In this document: one piece after another, positions 23,801 to 36,110 of the stretch
Layout: every line of letters begins with the position of its first letter
Position numbering within the stretch: the first letter of the stretch is position 1
Assembly: GCF_018320785.1 (NCBI RefSeq)
Contig: NC_054885.1
Coordinates: forward strand, 9,608,421 to 9,672,420
Origin: Cheilinus undulatus
Taxonomy: Eukaryota > Chordata > Actinopteri > Labriformes > Labridae
Reading direction: 5' to 3'
Length of the DNA stretch: 64,000 nt
The notes under the pieces: model-generated
Told to the model about the DNA's origin: nothing
Database searches by the model: none
What the model saw: the letters and a program-made list of their open reading frames with translations, nothing else
Translations under genes and position numbers: made by a program

Positions 23801-23880
23801 TAGTAAATATGTACTTATATTAATCCTAAAACACAGTAAAATGCTGTAAAAGTTGAATTTAGAGGCCTACGTGAGTGATT
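20871..23880. other. Noncoding interval with a candidate conserved element near 22.0-22.35 kb
   Basis: Most of it is AT-rich. The part from about 22180 to 22340 is of higher complexity and carries homeodomain-like (CATTAATTCC) and forkhead-like (TGTTTC) motifs, as seen in vertebrate enhancers. From 22840 to 23260, three diverged blocks of the pattern ATGCAAAA...AGAATATT...ATATGGACC recur, a loose tandem repeat. No gene is supported. Confidence 0.3.
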
Positions 23881-24880
23881 TAAAGCCATACCGTTTAGGT
23901 GAGATCCGGACCCCTCGTCCTTCCAGCTGACACCACATTGATTATAGAGTCCTGTCGCCAGTCACTCAACTGGTTTCAAAAAAATAAACTCAAAAAACAC
24001 CTTCGTACGGCAACCACGCAGCTTAAAACAAACATTTCTTTCTCCTTTTAATAGTCCGTGACATCGCATGTAAACCCCAAAAACTCCGACGAGTGAAAAA
24101 AGAAAAATAAAGTTACAAACCACAAGGAGCGCTTCTTCCACTTGAGGGGGGAGAGGAAAGTGTAATAAGCCCAAAAAGGAATCAAAAACTTGTCACAAAC
24201 TTTGCATATTCCATGAGTTGTAACTCCTCCAAGGCAGGCCAAAAAGGGGGAAGGTGTCTGAGTTCAAATATGTGAACGAAGAAGTGAAGAGGTGAAGAAG
24301 TTGGCCAAATGTTTTAAGATCTGAACTCCGCCTGAAACGCGTTAAGTCGGACAACCTGTGAAGCCGGCGCGAGCGAGGATCACGGCTTTAGCTGCGCTCC
24401 TTCAAAGTAAAAGCAACTGCGAGGGTTTTCTATAAGGATGGAGCGTGCAACGAGCAGCGCTGCTTTTATTTTGAAGGCATATGTTGCCGCTTTAAGGCGC
24501 TTTTTCTTAACTCGGCTGCTAGCTTAACGCAGCTAACTCCGGTTTCTCTTGGGAAGCGCAAGACAAGACGAAGTATTTTTTTCCCCAGGAGGTTCGTATA
24601 TTTAAAAGAGACCCATAACATTCAACGAATACCACATGTTGGAGCACACGAAGCCAGAAAATGATTTCTAAACACATGTATATAATGTATAACACGACTT
24701 CAACGGACAAAATTAGCCAAAAGTCACATTTCCTCGCTAGCTTAATTTGGTACATTCACATAAACATTGTGTGGTGAATTCGGGCTGTACATGTGCGTGA
24801 CAAAACATGGGCTTTACCTGTGCCTTCCCCTCTTTTTCATCCCCGCCCCGCTTTTCCCAAGAAAACACTTGACTAAATTA
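23880..24880. promoter_or_regulatory. CpG-rich, promoter-like region, possibly an ntf4 5' exon
   Basis: CG dinucleotides cluster strongly around 24330-24560 (for example GCCGGCGCGAGCGAGG), unlike the flanks. Vertebrate genomes normally lose CpG outside unmethylated promoters. Read on the minus strand, a GC box (GGGGCGGGG) near 24850 is followed by GGCACAG and then GTAAAG, a plausible splice donor at about 24817-24822. An untranslated ntf4 first exon here would be about 15 kb from the coding exon, which is normal for neurotrophins. A plus-strand transcript is equally possible. Confidence 0.35.
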
Positions 24881-27040
24881 CCAGCAAGGTATTGGCGTTG
24901 ATCCATATAATGAGGTGATCTTATTATGGGGTTGTTGGTAACAGTGCAAATTATTGCAAACAGGCCGTAGTGAAACGGATGGTTTCATACGTAAGAGTCT
25001 GCAAATGCAGGGTGCAACTTCATCCCATTTGGCTCAATCAAACTGAAGAAGCAGCGTGGGTTTCAATGCCAAATACGAGTCTTCTTTCAGATTGCTTCCG
25101 TTGCCTTGTGCCAGATTTTTTGGCACTAGCGAGTTGTCTTCTTTGACAACTAAGTGCCTCGCTCACGGGCAAAAGCAAGGCCATTTAGGCTTTATCTTGA
25201 TTGTCTCATGACCTCTAAAGTTTCATACATTATGAATGCAGGATGGAAAATTATGTAAGGCATCTTAAGAATGTGTTTATGTTTCAAACTGTAAGCAAGA
25301 CTTGCAAAATCATGCAAACTTCTTATATTACTATGCAATGCATTCTTTACACAACATTTATATTTATATATTTATATTTCAACAGGGGTGGACTTGTTGA
25401 ATTTGGGGCCCTGGGGCAATGTCAACCCATGGTCCCCATGAATCCCACCCTCAATCATTTTCAATCCATGAAGTTTTTTTTTCAAATTCTTCACCCTAAA
25501 ACAACCTTCAAGCCATGTTTCCTCTGCAAAATCTTCACAAGGGACCAGAAACCCTTGGGAAAAGTTCCACTGGAGTTACCAGGACATAAATCAAGTTTGA
25601 GGCTGGCTTTGTTACCCTTGCTCAGGGATTTTACTTGCGACCAATTTTAAGGTTGGGGTTAGGGATCTTTCTTGATGACTAATTTCAGATTTGCTTAACC
25701 CTCTGAGATCAACATTGTCATATACGACAAAAAGAGGTTATGAAAATTTAACTTTTTAAAATATATGTTTATATATCCATTTGTTTTTTATTTAGTCTTT
25801 ATATTCCCATAATTTCTTAAAATTGAACTAACAGTGCTGTAGCCAGCATATTCCTAAAGCCCAGATTCTGAAAAAGGGTTGTTTTAAGCTTGACTGTGCA
25901 TCACAGGGTTGATGTTTTACAAGCTTTTAAAGATAACAAGTCCAGGTGAGACAAAATGGTTAAAAAAATAGCTTATGGCTAGAAGGATTAGAAAGCATAA
26001 GATTAAATTCAGAGAAGCCAGCTAGTCCAAAAATAAGAAAACGCTGAGAAATGTTCAATCAGTTGAGTTGGTGTTAGCCTCCTGGTTAACAGTTCCCTTC
26101 TTTTGGTGCTGAAAAGTATAATAGCAGTTTTTTATTGGGTTCAAATGTTTGCTTGAAAGTTGCCTCAGCTTCATCTCTGGTGTCCTGATGTTTTGTAGCT
26201 CATGGCTTGGCCGTGAAGTCATATACTAGTGGCTAAATGGTTTAGTTTGATAAGAATAACAGCACTAAAAAAGGTCCATTCTGGTATTAGAAAAAGAGGT
26301 TTATATTTTTGTGTATTTAGTTGCTTTGATAAGATGGTTAAGGTTTAGGTAAGAGGTAACTCTGGATGCATGATATCCGTAATGACAGCTTGAAAAGTTC
26401 ATCGTTGTATCAGTAGATATGAAAATTTCTGCTGATATTTAAAACCGATGTATCGGCTGTACAAATGAATATGTTTGTTCAGTTTTAGGCTGGACCAACA
26501 GATCTACATCAGCTGAAGTCTTTTTTTGTTCATCCTCATTCATAAACTTTAAGGTGTGTGTACAAAGTAGTTCTGAGTTTCACTTACGACTATGATTTAA
26601 GCTTCCCATGATCATAAAAACAAGCTAATCAAAAGTTAACGATTTCTTTTAGTGCCGTGATGGGCTCCTTTTATAAATGGAGCACACACACCCTTCCTTT
26701 AAAGTACAGCAAGTGCTCGCAGCTTTGTGCTAAATGTTCGTATTTCTGGCTTACATTTAGACATTTCATTGAAACATCATGCAAGGCAGTGGTTTAGTTA
26801 GGGCGGTCACTGATCCTTTTTTGGGTCCCTGCTAAACTTTCTTCAGAAAAAAGATAGATAAATCACAAAGCCCTTTTTACACATGCTATGTTTTAATTAT
26901 TTTAATCATCAAGTCACAGGGGATAGTCATTAATTTAAGATCACACTCTCTACCTCCCTTTCTGACTGGTGAAGTGCATGTAGGGATTAAAACATATTTC
27001 GCTGATGTGCATTAATTTCAATTTAGTTTGCTACACATCT
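24881..27040. other. Noncoding interval with repeat relics
   Basis: Around 25383-25460 a GGGGTGGAC...GGGGCCC...GGGGCAA block looks like the end of an old dispersed element. At 26380-26480 there are GATGTATCGGCTG motifs typical of miniature hAT elements. I see no gene. Confidence 0.35.
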
Positions 27041-27424
27041 CCAAGGTCGCCCATAAGGGGGGATAGAGGGGAGAGCTTTCTGGAGCCCAAGGAGGTCAGG
27101 AGAATCATGGTCCACTGTAAAGTGAAGCTATGATAACCATTTTTAATTTTTAATCTGAATAATCACCACTCTTACCTAAACAACAAAAGATACTTTAATT
27201 TATTTATGCTGAAGTACAATATAGCCTTTTTTTTAAATGTCAACCTCATTTCTTAAAAACAGAATTACCTTTTATTAATGTTAATAATGTGGGTGGGCAC
27301 ACTGAACTAAACAATTTGGAAAGTAATGTCAGACTAAGCCATGTTGTGCACAAACAACAGGATGCCAGAAAGTAAAGCAAGACAACCTAAGACAACTTAC
27401 ATTGAAAATTGTTGTATTATAGCT

Positions 27425-27880
27425 AAAAGAGGGCAAAATTGGCAAAAAGTGGCTTAAAGGGCCAGGAAGCAGCAAAAATGGGTTAAAACTGGCGAACAGG
27501 AGTGATGTACCTGTGTTAAATGTGTTGAAAACGGGAAAAAGTGCTTTAAAAAAGTTTCAAAAATGGGCGGATGTTGCAAAAGTGTGCTAAAACAGACGTG
27601 GCATACATTGGCCAAAAGTAATAATGGGTGAAAAGCAGTAAAAATGGGTTTAAAGTGGCAAAAAAATTGTTAAATGGGCAGAGATTGGCCAAAACAGAAG
27701 GCTTGAGAGTGGCAAAAAAGTGGCGTAAAACAGTGAAAATGGGATAAAAGATCCCAAATAAATGTCAAAAGTGGGAGTAAAGTGACAAAACAATGGCAAA
27801 CATAGACAAAAAGTGACAAGGTGTGGCAAAAATGTGTTAAAAGTGACAGAAAAGAGTGACAATCATCAAAAAGGGCATGA
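27425..27880 (+). repeat. Degenerate minisatellite of GGCAAAAAGTGG-type units
   Basis: Short units such as TGGCAAAAAGTGG, GTGGCAAAAATGTG and AATGGGTTAAAA recur irregularly about every 20-30 bp over 450 bp. The same motifs on the opposite strand make up the array at 38800-39200. Confidence 0.7.
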
Positions 27881-28105
27881 AGAAGTAGAAAAAAATTTGT
27901 GGAAATATAACTCCAACATCAGAACCCAGCAACAGTGCTCCTGATCCAACACATGCATTGACATAATCATGAAATCATGACTGGAGGGCCCATTTTCTGT
28001 GTTTTTCAGGGGCCAAGCCAATTCTGTGTGCAGGCCTGCACATCACTTTGGCCTTTCCTGTGTAAAATCAGTCCTAATGAACTCTAAAAAACCAAGAAAT
28101 GTTAA

Positions 28106-28505
28106 CAAATCCATCCATCCATCTTCTTCCACTTATCCGGGGCCGAGTCGCAGGGGTAGCAGGCTAAGTAAGTCCAACCAGTAAGTCCAACTAAGTAAGA
28201 CCAACCGTTCCCCAGCAACGCTTTCCAAATTCTTCTGGGGGATCCCGAGGTGCTCCCAGACCAGATAGGATATGTAATCTCTCCAGTGCATTCTGGGTCT
28301 TCCCTGAGGTCTCCTCTCAGCTGAACGTGCCCGGAATACCTCCATGAGGAGGCGACCAGGAGGCATCCTGATCAGATGCCCAAACCACCTCAACTGGCTC
28401 CTTTTGATGCAAAAGAGCAGCAGCTCTACTCCTAGCTCCCTCCGGATGTCTGATCTCCTCACTTTTACTTTGAGGCTGAGCCCAGCCACCCTCTGGGGAA
28501 AAACT
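28106..28505 (-). pseudogene. 3' end of a LINE reverse-transcriptase ORF with TCCATC tail
   Basis: Read on the minus strand, the frame carries RRSDIRRELGVE, RSQLRWFGHLIRMPPGRL, FRARSAERRPQGRPRMHWRDYI and AGERLVLLSW. This is the familiar C-terminal segment after the reverse transcriptase of a fish LINE family (Rex1/Babar-like by my recollection). The 3' end is marked by (TCCA)n repeats at about 28110-28122, as such elements have. It is 5'-truncated. Another fragment of the same family lies at 51850-52165. Confidence 0.75.
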
Positions 28506-28718
28506 AATTTTGGCCGCTTTTATCAGATAAGATTAATTTTTAAATATCAGCATGTCTGTTATGGGCAAAAATACAATATTGTGCATTCCTATAAATCTTA
28601 TATATGATTATAACAGCGTACCTTTACAATGGAACATGTTTTTGCCCCCCTCCATGGGCCCCCAGTGCTCCTGAAAGCTCCCCTGTTTTGCCCGTGTGGG
28701 TGGCCTTGCCAAGTGCTA

Positions 28719-30900
28719 AGGGTGTAAATGGGACTTTTTATAAAACCGACAAGCTCTCCCAGTCTCTAAGAAATATTTCCTGACATTTAATTTAGATGTC
28801 AGCACTGATCTTTTTATTATTTAGAATAATGGAAAGTGATCACTGTTTACTTGCAAAACATTGAAATATTTATTGACACCGCAGGCAAAGAAAGAAGTGA
28901 TTAGTTTTTGGTGCGGCTCCAAAATCGGGATCCTTTAGAAGATCTGTGGATGTTGCCACACAACATTTATCAGAGTTTGTTGCTATGATTTAAAACTGCA
29001 GTAACGCAAACAAAAAAAGCCTGGCACATGTAAGCCATGGTTGTTTACCACTGTATTTGTCTTGATTCATTTTTCAGCACTTTGATTTTATGAACAAAAT
29101 GACATGCTTGTGGAGGCTGAATGGATAAATAGTATTTTAAATTCTTTATACTTTGTCTTAACTTGCTGCAGATATTTGTTATATGAAGGCGTCATGACTG
29201 TTTCACGGTTAAATGCTGCAGTGTAATTTGGCGTAATTAGAAGTCTGTAAACTCTGTCTGTATGTGTTGAAGGGGTGAGTGCGGGCGGTTTCCTGTAAAG
29301 TTGAAAGGATGCAAACAGGACCTGTTGACTGGCTGCTCCGTCCACTCACAGGTCTTTAGGGGGGAAGCCGACGAAAGACCCAGAGGAGACACAATGGAGA
29401 TCCACGGGGGACGTGCAGGCCAACAGACAGTTCAACGGGTCCTTGGTGCAGATAAGTCATCCCAGGGTAGACCAGACGAGAGTTTGGTGCTATTGACCCA
29501 CGAGAACAGCTCATCTACTGAAACTCTCCACCTTGAATGGCCTTGTTGAAAAGGAGAGCCATAAATTGGCGGATGAACAGAGCCGGGGGAAGACTCTGCC
29601 TCACCCCCTGGCCTCCCCCCTTCTCTCACATGCTATCTCTTTCTTTCCTTTACCAAGTTGTGGTTTCCATCTCCACCAAACCCCTTTCCCTCTGAATGTT
29701 TAAAAAGATGAAAGGATAAGGAGAAGAATGGAGACAAAAGAGGGGAGGGTTACGTTACAACCCTGCCCCTGAGAGACTGCTCATGAAAGAGTTTGGGGAT
29801 GGGAGAGATAGGAGACTGGAGAGGAGACACAGAAAGAGAAGGGGGGATAATGAAAAGGGGGTTTTCAAACTCAAAGCCGCTAAAACGGGTCACTTCTGTA
29901 TAGAGAGGCAGACTAAAGTGCAGTCTTCACTCAGGGACGGAGACATTTAACACTGTCAATACCTGCAGATGGAAGGGAGCGTTGATGTACTTGCACTCAC
30001 TGACTGATAATGCACACGCCCTCTTTCGAAATTCTTTCAGTTTCTCTTAGAACACCGCGGCAGCACAAATACATTTCAAGGAATTATCCACCATACCATC
30101 TGTACCATTAACACGCTCACTGTGTGGTGTCTCCCTCGCCACGTTCCTCCCTCTTAGCGTTTAGTGTCAGTCATTCAAAATCCTCTCAACCCTCCCACCA
30201 TTCTCTCCATCTCTGTCTTTGTCTGAACTTGCCCTGCGTGCACTTAGATATTTCCACCTCAGGGTGCATCAGTGAGAGTCTAAGAGAGAGGCACTAAGAG
30301 AGCGAGAGAAAGTTGTTAGCAGAGTGTGGACAGAGGGTCAAAGAAGTTGACAACTGAAGGAAACGGTGTGAAAAAATAGGATTTTCCTATGCTCTTGCCC
30401 TTCGTTTCTCCTTTTCTCCATGTATACATTCAGACATGCAAATCTAACCACAACCATCCACAATGAAGGAAATGCAGAGGTTTATTCAGACACTCACTCA
30501 CAGAACAAGTTCTCCTTCATACTCTTGCACTAACATAAAAAGATTTCCTAAATCCGAGTCAAGCCTTTAAGGTTAGGTCGCAATATGTGGCACAACACTC
30601 TGCAGCTGTTTGTCTTTTTGGGATTTTGTGCCCCAGCAGATTGTCTGACTCTTATGAAAAGACAAAATCTGATCCCTTTTACAGTTCAGCTCTGCCTTGT
30701 AGACATGCAAAGCCCACGGCAACATCACACGCTTTGTCTCATTGCTGTGATATCAGTTTCTCTGCAGTTATTCTCTTCTTGTTTTGCTCCACCTTTTTTG
30801 ATTTTCAACCAATTCCTTATAAAAAAAAAAGACATTTTGAAGTTTCCAGATGTCCCTACCTTCTCTGAAATCTTCCCACACGCAGCGCCATGAGGCATCA
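28719..30900. other. Noncoding interval
   Basis: Sequence from about 29270 to 30330 is less AT-rich and of high complexity, with purine-rich runs (29720-29860). I see no coding exon with trustworthy splice sites. It may be regulatory or transcribed without coding. Confidence 0.3.
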
Positions 30901-30929
30901 GCTCACTGCCTTCATGTTGGACATCCTCC

Positions 30930-31080
30930 CTCATTTGAAACTCATATCTGAGCGTAATTGGGAGGTAGCTATTATGCCAATTATTGCAAATAGCAGAGCT
31001 GAGCTGAGCTGTCAGGGCGAGGCTAACAGTCTGTCCATCCACGACCAAGTCAGACCTCAATTACGAAGACTCAGACCTCC
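30930..31080. promoter_or_regulatory. Candidate conserved noncoding enhancer
   Basis: A compact stretch combines homeodomain-type sites (CGTAATTGG, GCCAATTATTG), an octamer-like ATTGCAAAT (POU type) and a tandem GAGCTGAGCT repeat, in high-complexity sequence within an AT-rich desert. Such clusters are typical of vertebrate developmental enhancers. Conservation cannot be judged from one sequence. Confidence 0.3.
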
Positions 31081-32999
31081 TCAAGGAACACAGCATCAGT
31101 CCCCTTATTGTCTTCCTTTTGCTTCTTATTATTTCTCTATCCTTTGCATTGTCCTGCCCATGATGCATCACACAAACATGACCTCTCCATCAATTTTTCC
31201 CTCTTAGAAGCAAACCTCGCTCCAGTAGAAGCTGTTCTACCACTGCAACCATCACCACACATTGCACACTGAGCCATTGCTGCATATGTTTCCAATTTGC
31301 GGCATAATGCTCCCCGCTCTCCGCAATCTGACCCAATTAGCCGAAACCTCCTGGAAATGCCCCAGTCGCCGGCCGTGGTGGTAAGAAGGCAAAAAGTCAA
31401 AGGTGAGCCTGCTCACAAAGGGGAGTCAGATTATGATGAAACATCACCTGCTGTCCGTCTGTCTGTTTGCCTGTCTGGCTCACAGTCTTTCTTCAACATC
31501 CCCTGCTGTGGCGCTTTACATCCTGTAGCTCTATCTTCCCAGCAGACACATTTGGCACAGGTGTAGGTTGCTGCAGAAAAAAGCAACCCAAGCCTGAAAT
31601 TTAATTTCACAGCTTACGAGAGGTCAACGAGGATGATGAGTGACGGGGTTCAGGAGCCAGACCACACGAGAAAAACATGAAAAAAGTCAGCATTTGAGTA
31701 TTTTTAGTGAATGATAGTGTCATAAAATCCAAAGCATGAAGAAAAATTAGGGATCTTGCGTCATTTTTAAGCCAAAAGCTGCCATGAGCAGAAGAGAAAG
31801 CCCTGTCTAAATTGCTTAAAGAAATTTACAATCTTTATGCTACAGTGTGCAGTATGCTTGCAACTTTTGGTAATGAAAAAACCTGAGAGAAAGGGGGCTT
31901 TGTGCTAATATTTTTGTTGCAGTAATATCTTTATGATATTTTAGATTTTCACCTGCATTATCTAAGTTTAATTCTGTTATTGCAGCCCTCAAACGGAAGG
32001 AATGCTTGCTTAAATTTCACAGCTTGCTCAGGGTTATTAGGATGATGAGTAACCTGTGTTGGGAGCCAAACCAGACATGAAAAATGCCTAAAATCCAATG
32101 AGTCAATACTTGTGGATACCACATGTTCTAAAATGATGCGTTCTCTATGTTTAAAAGGTCAATACTACAGAGAAGAAGCACAGTTTTAAGAAAATCAGAT
32201 CAACATTTTTAACCAAAAATTGTTTTGAGCAAAACAGAAAGAGCATTCTGGAGATATGCCAAAATATTTGAGCATATTTAGATAGTGAGCAAGAGTTTGC
32301 CTGCACTTTTAGTGATTTTAAACAAGGAATTACTCAAGATAGGTGTCTAGAAATTTTACTTTTGGTTGCTGTGGTATCAAACTAGGTACCAGTCCCATCT
32401 AGTTTTTGCCAGAATCATATTGGAGTTTAAGATTCAAGTATTGTGACGACCCCAAATTATAAATCTTCCCTATATTGCTTAGTCATTGGCATTGTATTTT
32501 TGCATTTTAAACAATCTGCAGGGCTTTGCTGGCAACCTTTGATAATATATCCAAGAAATACCCAAGATTAGGTGCCTTGTGCTTTTTCTGTCTTGGTATT
32601 GTATGAGGTTGTGAGAAATTGAAAATTTTTATTGGTATTAAATCTAAGTCTAAAATTCTGTTATTGTGTGGCCTATTAAACAGCATCTGTCCTTAAATTA
32701 ATTGAAAAGTAACTACAGCGTGAAGTGCAGAAACTTTAAGAAAAGCACATATCAGATTTTTTTAACCTCAAGCTGCTGCAAGAAAAACATTGCCAAAGTA
32801 TCCGTGCAAATTTAGACAGTACAAGAGTTTGCCTGCATATTTTTTTTAATCTAAAACCTTTTTATAATATGGCAACTCTCTGAGTTGCAAGTCTTATGCT
32901 GTTATATTAAAAAAGGTATCAGTATTCTTCGATTATTGCCAGAGTCATATTTTATGAATAGCAGAACCCCTAAATTCTAAATGCAGCCAACAAAGCAAA

Positions 33000-33910
33000 A
33001 ACTGGAGTGTTAAATTCTCAGTGTTAAATATTTCAGTGTTGATTTTAACACTCAGAGTGTAATTTTAACTCCATTCAGAGTAAATGGCCTTCAGTGTTGG
33101 AGTTATTTGACAGTGTTAAAGCACCAGTGTTAGTCCAACACTGTAGAGGGTCAGTTGATCTTAGCCCTGCTTACTGCAATTTCAAATCGGGGGTTAGAGT
33201 TTTCTCATAATGCCTTTGTGCATGGTGTTTAGATGTGTTTTAGATATTTTAGATTTATTCAGATGTTTTGCTGTGTTTAGATGTTGTTTGTTGTAAAGGG
33301 ATCACTGCTGGGATTCACTTGCACATGTTTCTTGAATTATCTTGAGTTCTTAAGTTTTTGTCGTTTAACATTTTTGCACCATGAGTGTAGTTGTCTGCTA
33401 GGTTGGTCATTTCCTGACTGTGGAAATGGTTTTCTCAAAAAATGAGAGAGAGTGCCGTCTGCTAACTCAGAGTATGTTCCAGCTCTGAGTCTGCCTCATT
33501 GATTCACGATTGCCATAACATACCACACTTTGCTTCAATTATACAATGTGAGGTGGCAATCAATGATGTCAGGTGGACCTGATTTTCAATATACATTTTT
33601 TGTGAAACGTGCGTGTCTTGTTTCTTTTATATTATATAATATTGTACACCCACTGGAGTTAATTGTAATACACTCAGTGTTATCACACCAGAGTTACATG
33701 TAGTCCGGTAGAGATGATTTTTTTAACACTGACACAAGTGTAGAGTACTATCAACATGACTCGGTGTTTAACACCATACAGTGCTGGAGTAACACTGGTT
33801 CAGTGTATGAAAAGTAACACTTTAAATAGTGTTAAATTAACACATATAAACACTTTTCCTGTGTTAGATTCAACACTCTCAGTGTTAATCTAACACTGAT
33901 GATTTTGCTG
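33000..33910. mobile_element. Miniature element full of AGTGTTAA / TTAACACT motifs
   Basis: Both ends are dense in AGTGTTAA and its inverse. The left end reads GCAAAAACTGGAGTGTTAA; the right end, read inward, gives CAGCAAAATCATCAGTGTTAG. The middle (33180-33640) is ordinary AT-rich sequence. This is the structure of a nonautonomous DNA element with subterminal repeats. I could not settle the exact termini or target duplication. Confidence 0.55.
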
Positions 33911-33996
33911 TGAACTTTGCTAAAATGTTGCCAATGTACTGTATTTGTACCCTTTGGATTTGGAGTTTGCTTGCAACTTTTGGCAACTAAATGTAA

Positions 33997-34126
33997 GACA
34001 TTAGTAGGGATGCACAATACTGGATTTTGCTGGTATTTACAAATGTATATTTACTGATACAGTTATCAATATTTAAATGTAGCTAATATCAATTATGCAT
34101 TGTTATTGCACATCCCTAGATATTAG
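33997..34126. mobile_element. 114-bp hAT miniature element with 8-bp target duplication
   Basis: The element at 34005-34118 has inverted ends TAGGGATGCACAAT and ATTGCACATCCCTA (one mismatch). The flanks GACATTAG (33997-34004) and GATATTAG (34119-34126) agree at 7 of 8 bases. It is very short and has no coding capacity. Confidence 0.8.
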
Positions 34127-34429
34127 TGACACACATCATTTGCTGTCATAAATAGTTTTCTTTATTTGAAGTTTTTAATTTGAACTTATTTACAGCATAT
34201 TTGGCGGTGTGACTGTTCTGGGATCCCCCTCCCTTCCACAAGCCTATGTGGAAGCAGGGACAGCATCGATCCTGCCTATAAGGAAAGCCTGAGGCAGGAA
34301 TAGAAGCAGCAGAAACCCAGAGCAGAGCAGGCAGCAGTAACAGAAGAATGGCATTGATTAAGTGTAACATCCAGTTAGATTGCATTTCTTTCAGTAGTTT
34401 TTTGCATTTCCTGTTTTATTTTGTAATCT

Positions 34430-34810
34430 AAACTATCCTGTCATTTCAGTGCCTGCCGTCAGGTGTGTCTCAGCTCCCTGATTACCAGCAGCTGCTCTCA
34501 GTACTCACCTGCCTTTAATCAGCTTGTTAGCCAGCCACTATATATACTCCTTTGTTTCCCCTCCTCAGTTGCTAGATTATCTCTGTTATCTCAGTAAATT
34601 CCTTGCCCTCAAGCCATATGTTAGTTTTTGGATCTCCTTAGTTAACCTTGGCCTATGTATTTGAGTTGGATTGTTTCACCAGACTGCCTTTTTGTTATCT
34701 ACCCAGTTTTGAAAGTAAAGGACCAAGAGAACTTTTGAACTACTGCTGTGTCAGCTCATTTCTGCATCTGAGTCTATTTGGTACATGAAACCTTTCATTA
34801 AGTCAGAGGC
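34430..34810 (+). mobile_element. Possible solitary LTR
   Basis: The segment has an LTR-like layout: a TATATATA box at about 34538-34545, a run of CTCC- and CAGTTG-type sequence after it, and an end region resembling fish retrotransposon LTR tails (GTCAGCTCATTTCTGCATCTGAGTC). No gag/pol sequence or second LTR is nearby. The assignment rests on resemblance only. Confidence 0.3.
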
Positions 34811-35799
34811 AGAATGGAGGAGGAGCTGGGGTGGAGGAGGATTTCAAACAGCAGCTTGCAGAGAGAGTCGCATGATTAAAGCAAATCAGCTGGCTGTTAA
34901 GATTGGCTAATCTCAGTTATATGGCAGCTCCTGATTCCGTGATCTATCTGAACTAACACGCTAAGCTTGATTTGTAGCTGTGGTATTTCTATTGGTAATT
35001 CTGTTACTGTGATAACCTTACAAACAATAAGAATGTTTCCTCAAATTTGACAGATTTCTACACAGTGCTTTCAGTACTTTTTGCTACCATGTGTTCCCAA
35101 ATCATTCAGTCCCTGTTGACAAAATGAGTTAAAAGCTGCCACAGCAACACAAAAAGAACATTTCCAATGTATTTGTGTTATTCAGACAATATTGAAACAT
35201 TTACCTGCCCTTTTAGTTATTCAAAACAAGAAATTACACAAGACTGGGAGCCTGGAATTACATGTTTATGCTGTGGTACCACAACAGGTATTAATATTGT
35301 TTGATTTTGCAAGAGTTTTCTTACAGTTTAAAAATTTGGTGTTTTGCCAGGCCTAAATCATAAAGTTTCTTAAATACTGCCTAAATGTTGCCATGAGATA
35401 TGTGCAAAATAATGGTGTACAGGTGTTTGCTTCCAACTTTTGGTAATCCAAGAAACTGCCTAAGAATGGGTGCTTTATGCTTACATTTTTGTTGCAATTT
35501 AAGTATTGCTCAGAAGTTTGCCTGCAGCTTTCAGTCATCAATAACAAGATATTTTCCAACTTTAGGAGTCTTTTTTATTGGAATGGTACTTAAACAGGTG
35601 CGGATATTGTTAAATTCTTATAGTATCATATGGAAGCTTAAACTCTGGTATCATGACAGCTTAACAGACAACACATGCTCTCTTAGGAAAGAATGCACAC
35701 ATACACGTACACAGAAGCATCCCCTCTGACAAACAAACAACACATGTGCCTACACGTCTTTCCTGCGTGAAACTGAAATTAGTGTAAGGAATGTTCACC

Positions 35800-36110
35800 T
35801 TCGGGAAAACTGATTGGGAGGGCGAGGGAATATGAGAGCATCGGAGGCGCACAGCACAGCCCTCATTAGGGGAATGGAGGTCTTAGTTCTGTAATTCTGT
35901 TTAATGCTTAATGAGAAACAGGTTGGAATGGGTGCAAAAATGCAGACTGGCGCTGGCCTTGCATTACCTGGCAGTCTGCCCCCGTCCTCAGTCTGTCTGT
36001 TTAGATTATGCACAAAGTGTGATGTCCGTCCTTGTCAGTTTTTGAAGCAGATTCAGACGCCGACGCACAGCCGTCTGAAGCCTCATGCACGTCTTGTTTA
36101 CATCGTCTGC
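35800..36110. promoter_or_regulatory. Candidate conserved noncoding enhancer
   Basis: The stretch combines homeodomain-type motifs (CTCATTAGGGG, GTAATTCTGTTTAATGCTTAATGAG) and the compact GGCCTTGCATTACCTGGCAG, in non-repetitive sequence. Open frames across it (35904-36296) lack recognisable protein motifs. This is an inference from motif clustering only. Confidence 0.3.

Larger units (their letters stand above)
27043..28718. mobile_element. Composite element with inverted ends, array and inserted LINE piece
   Basis: The left end (GGTCGCCC...GGGGAGAGCTTTCTGGAG...GGAGGTCAGGAG) and the right end (CATGGGCC...CTCCTGAAAGCTCCCC...GGTGGCCTTG) are imperfect inverted repeats of about 60-70 bp. The left 300 bp and the following array match, in reverse orientation, the stretch 38760-39515, so this core is dispersed. 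No target duplication was identified and no transposase is seen. Confidence 0.55.
31600..35640 (+). repeat. Degenerate long-unit tandem repeat (unit roughly 440-550 bp), interrupted
   Basis: Two signature motifs recur in the same order. One is a block like CCAAAAGCTGCCATGAGCA (about 31770, 32209, 32760, 35124). The other is a block like GTTTGCCTGCACTTTTAGT followed by a CAAGA...GGTGCTTTATGCT stretch (about 31855, 32298, 32518, 32828, 33966, 35206, 35421, 35516). The TTTCACAGCTT...GATGATGAGT block occurs twice (31605, 32016). Copies are diverged. The array is broken by a miniature element (33000-33910), a hAT element (34005-34118) and an LTR-like segment. Confidence 0.6.

Noticed and set aside
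25243..25650. 135-codon plus-strand open frame
   Set aside because: It has no recognisable motif, and it overlaps what looks like the relic of a dispersed element.
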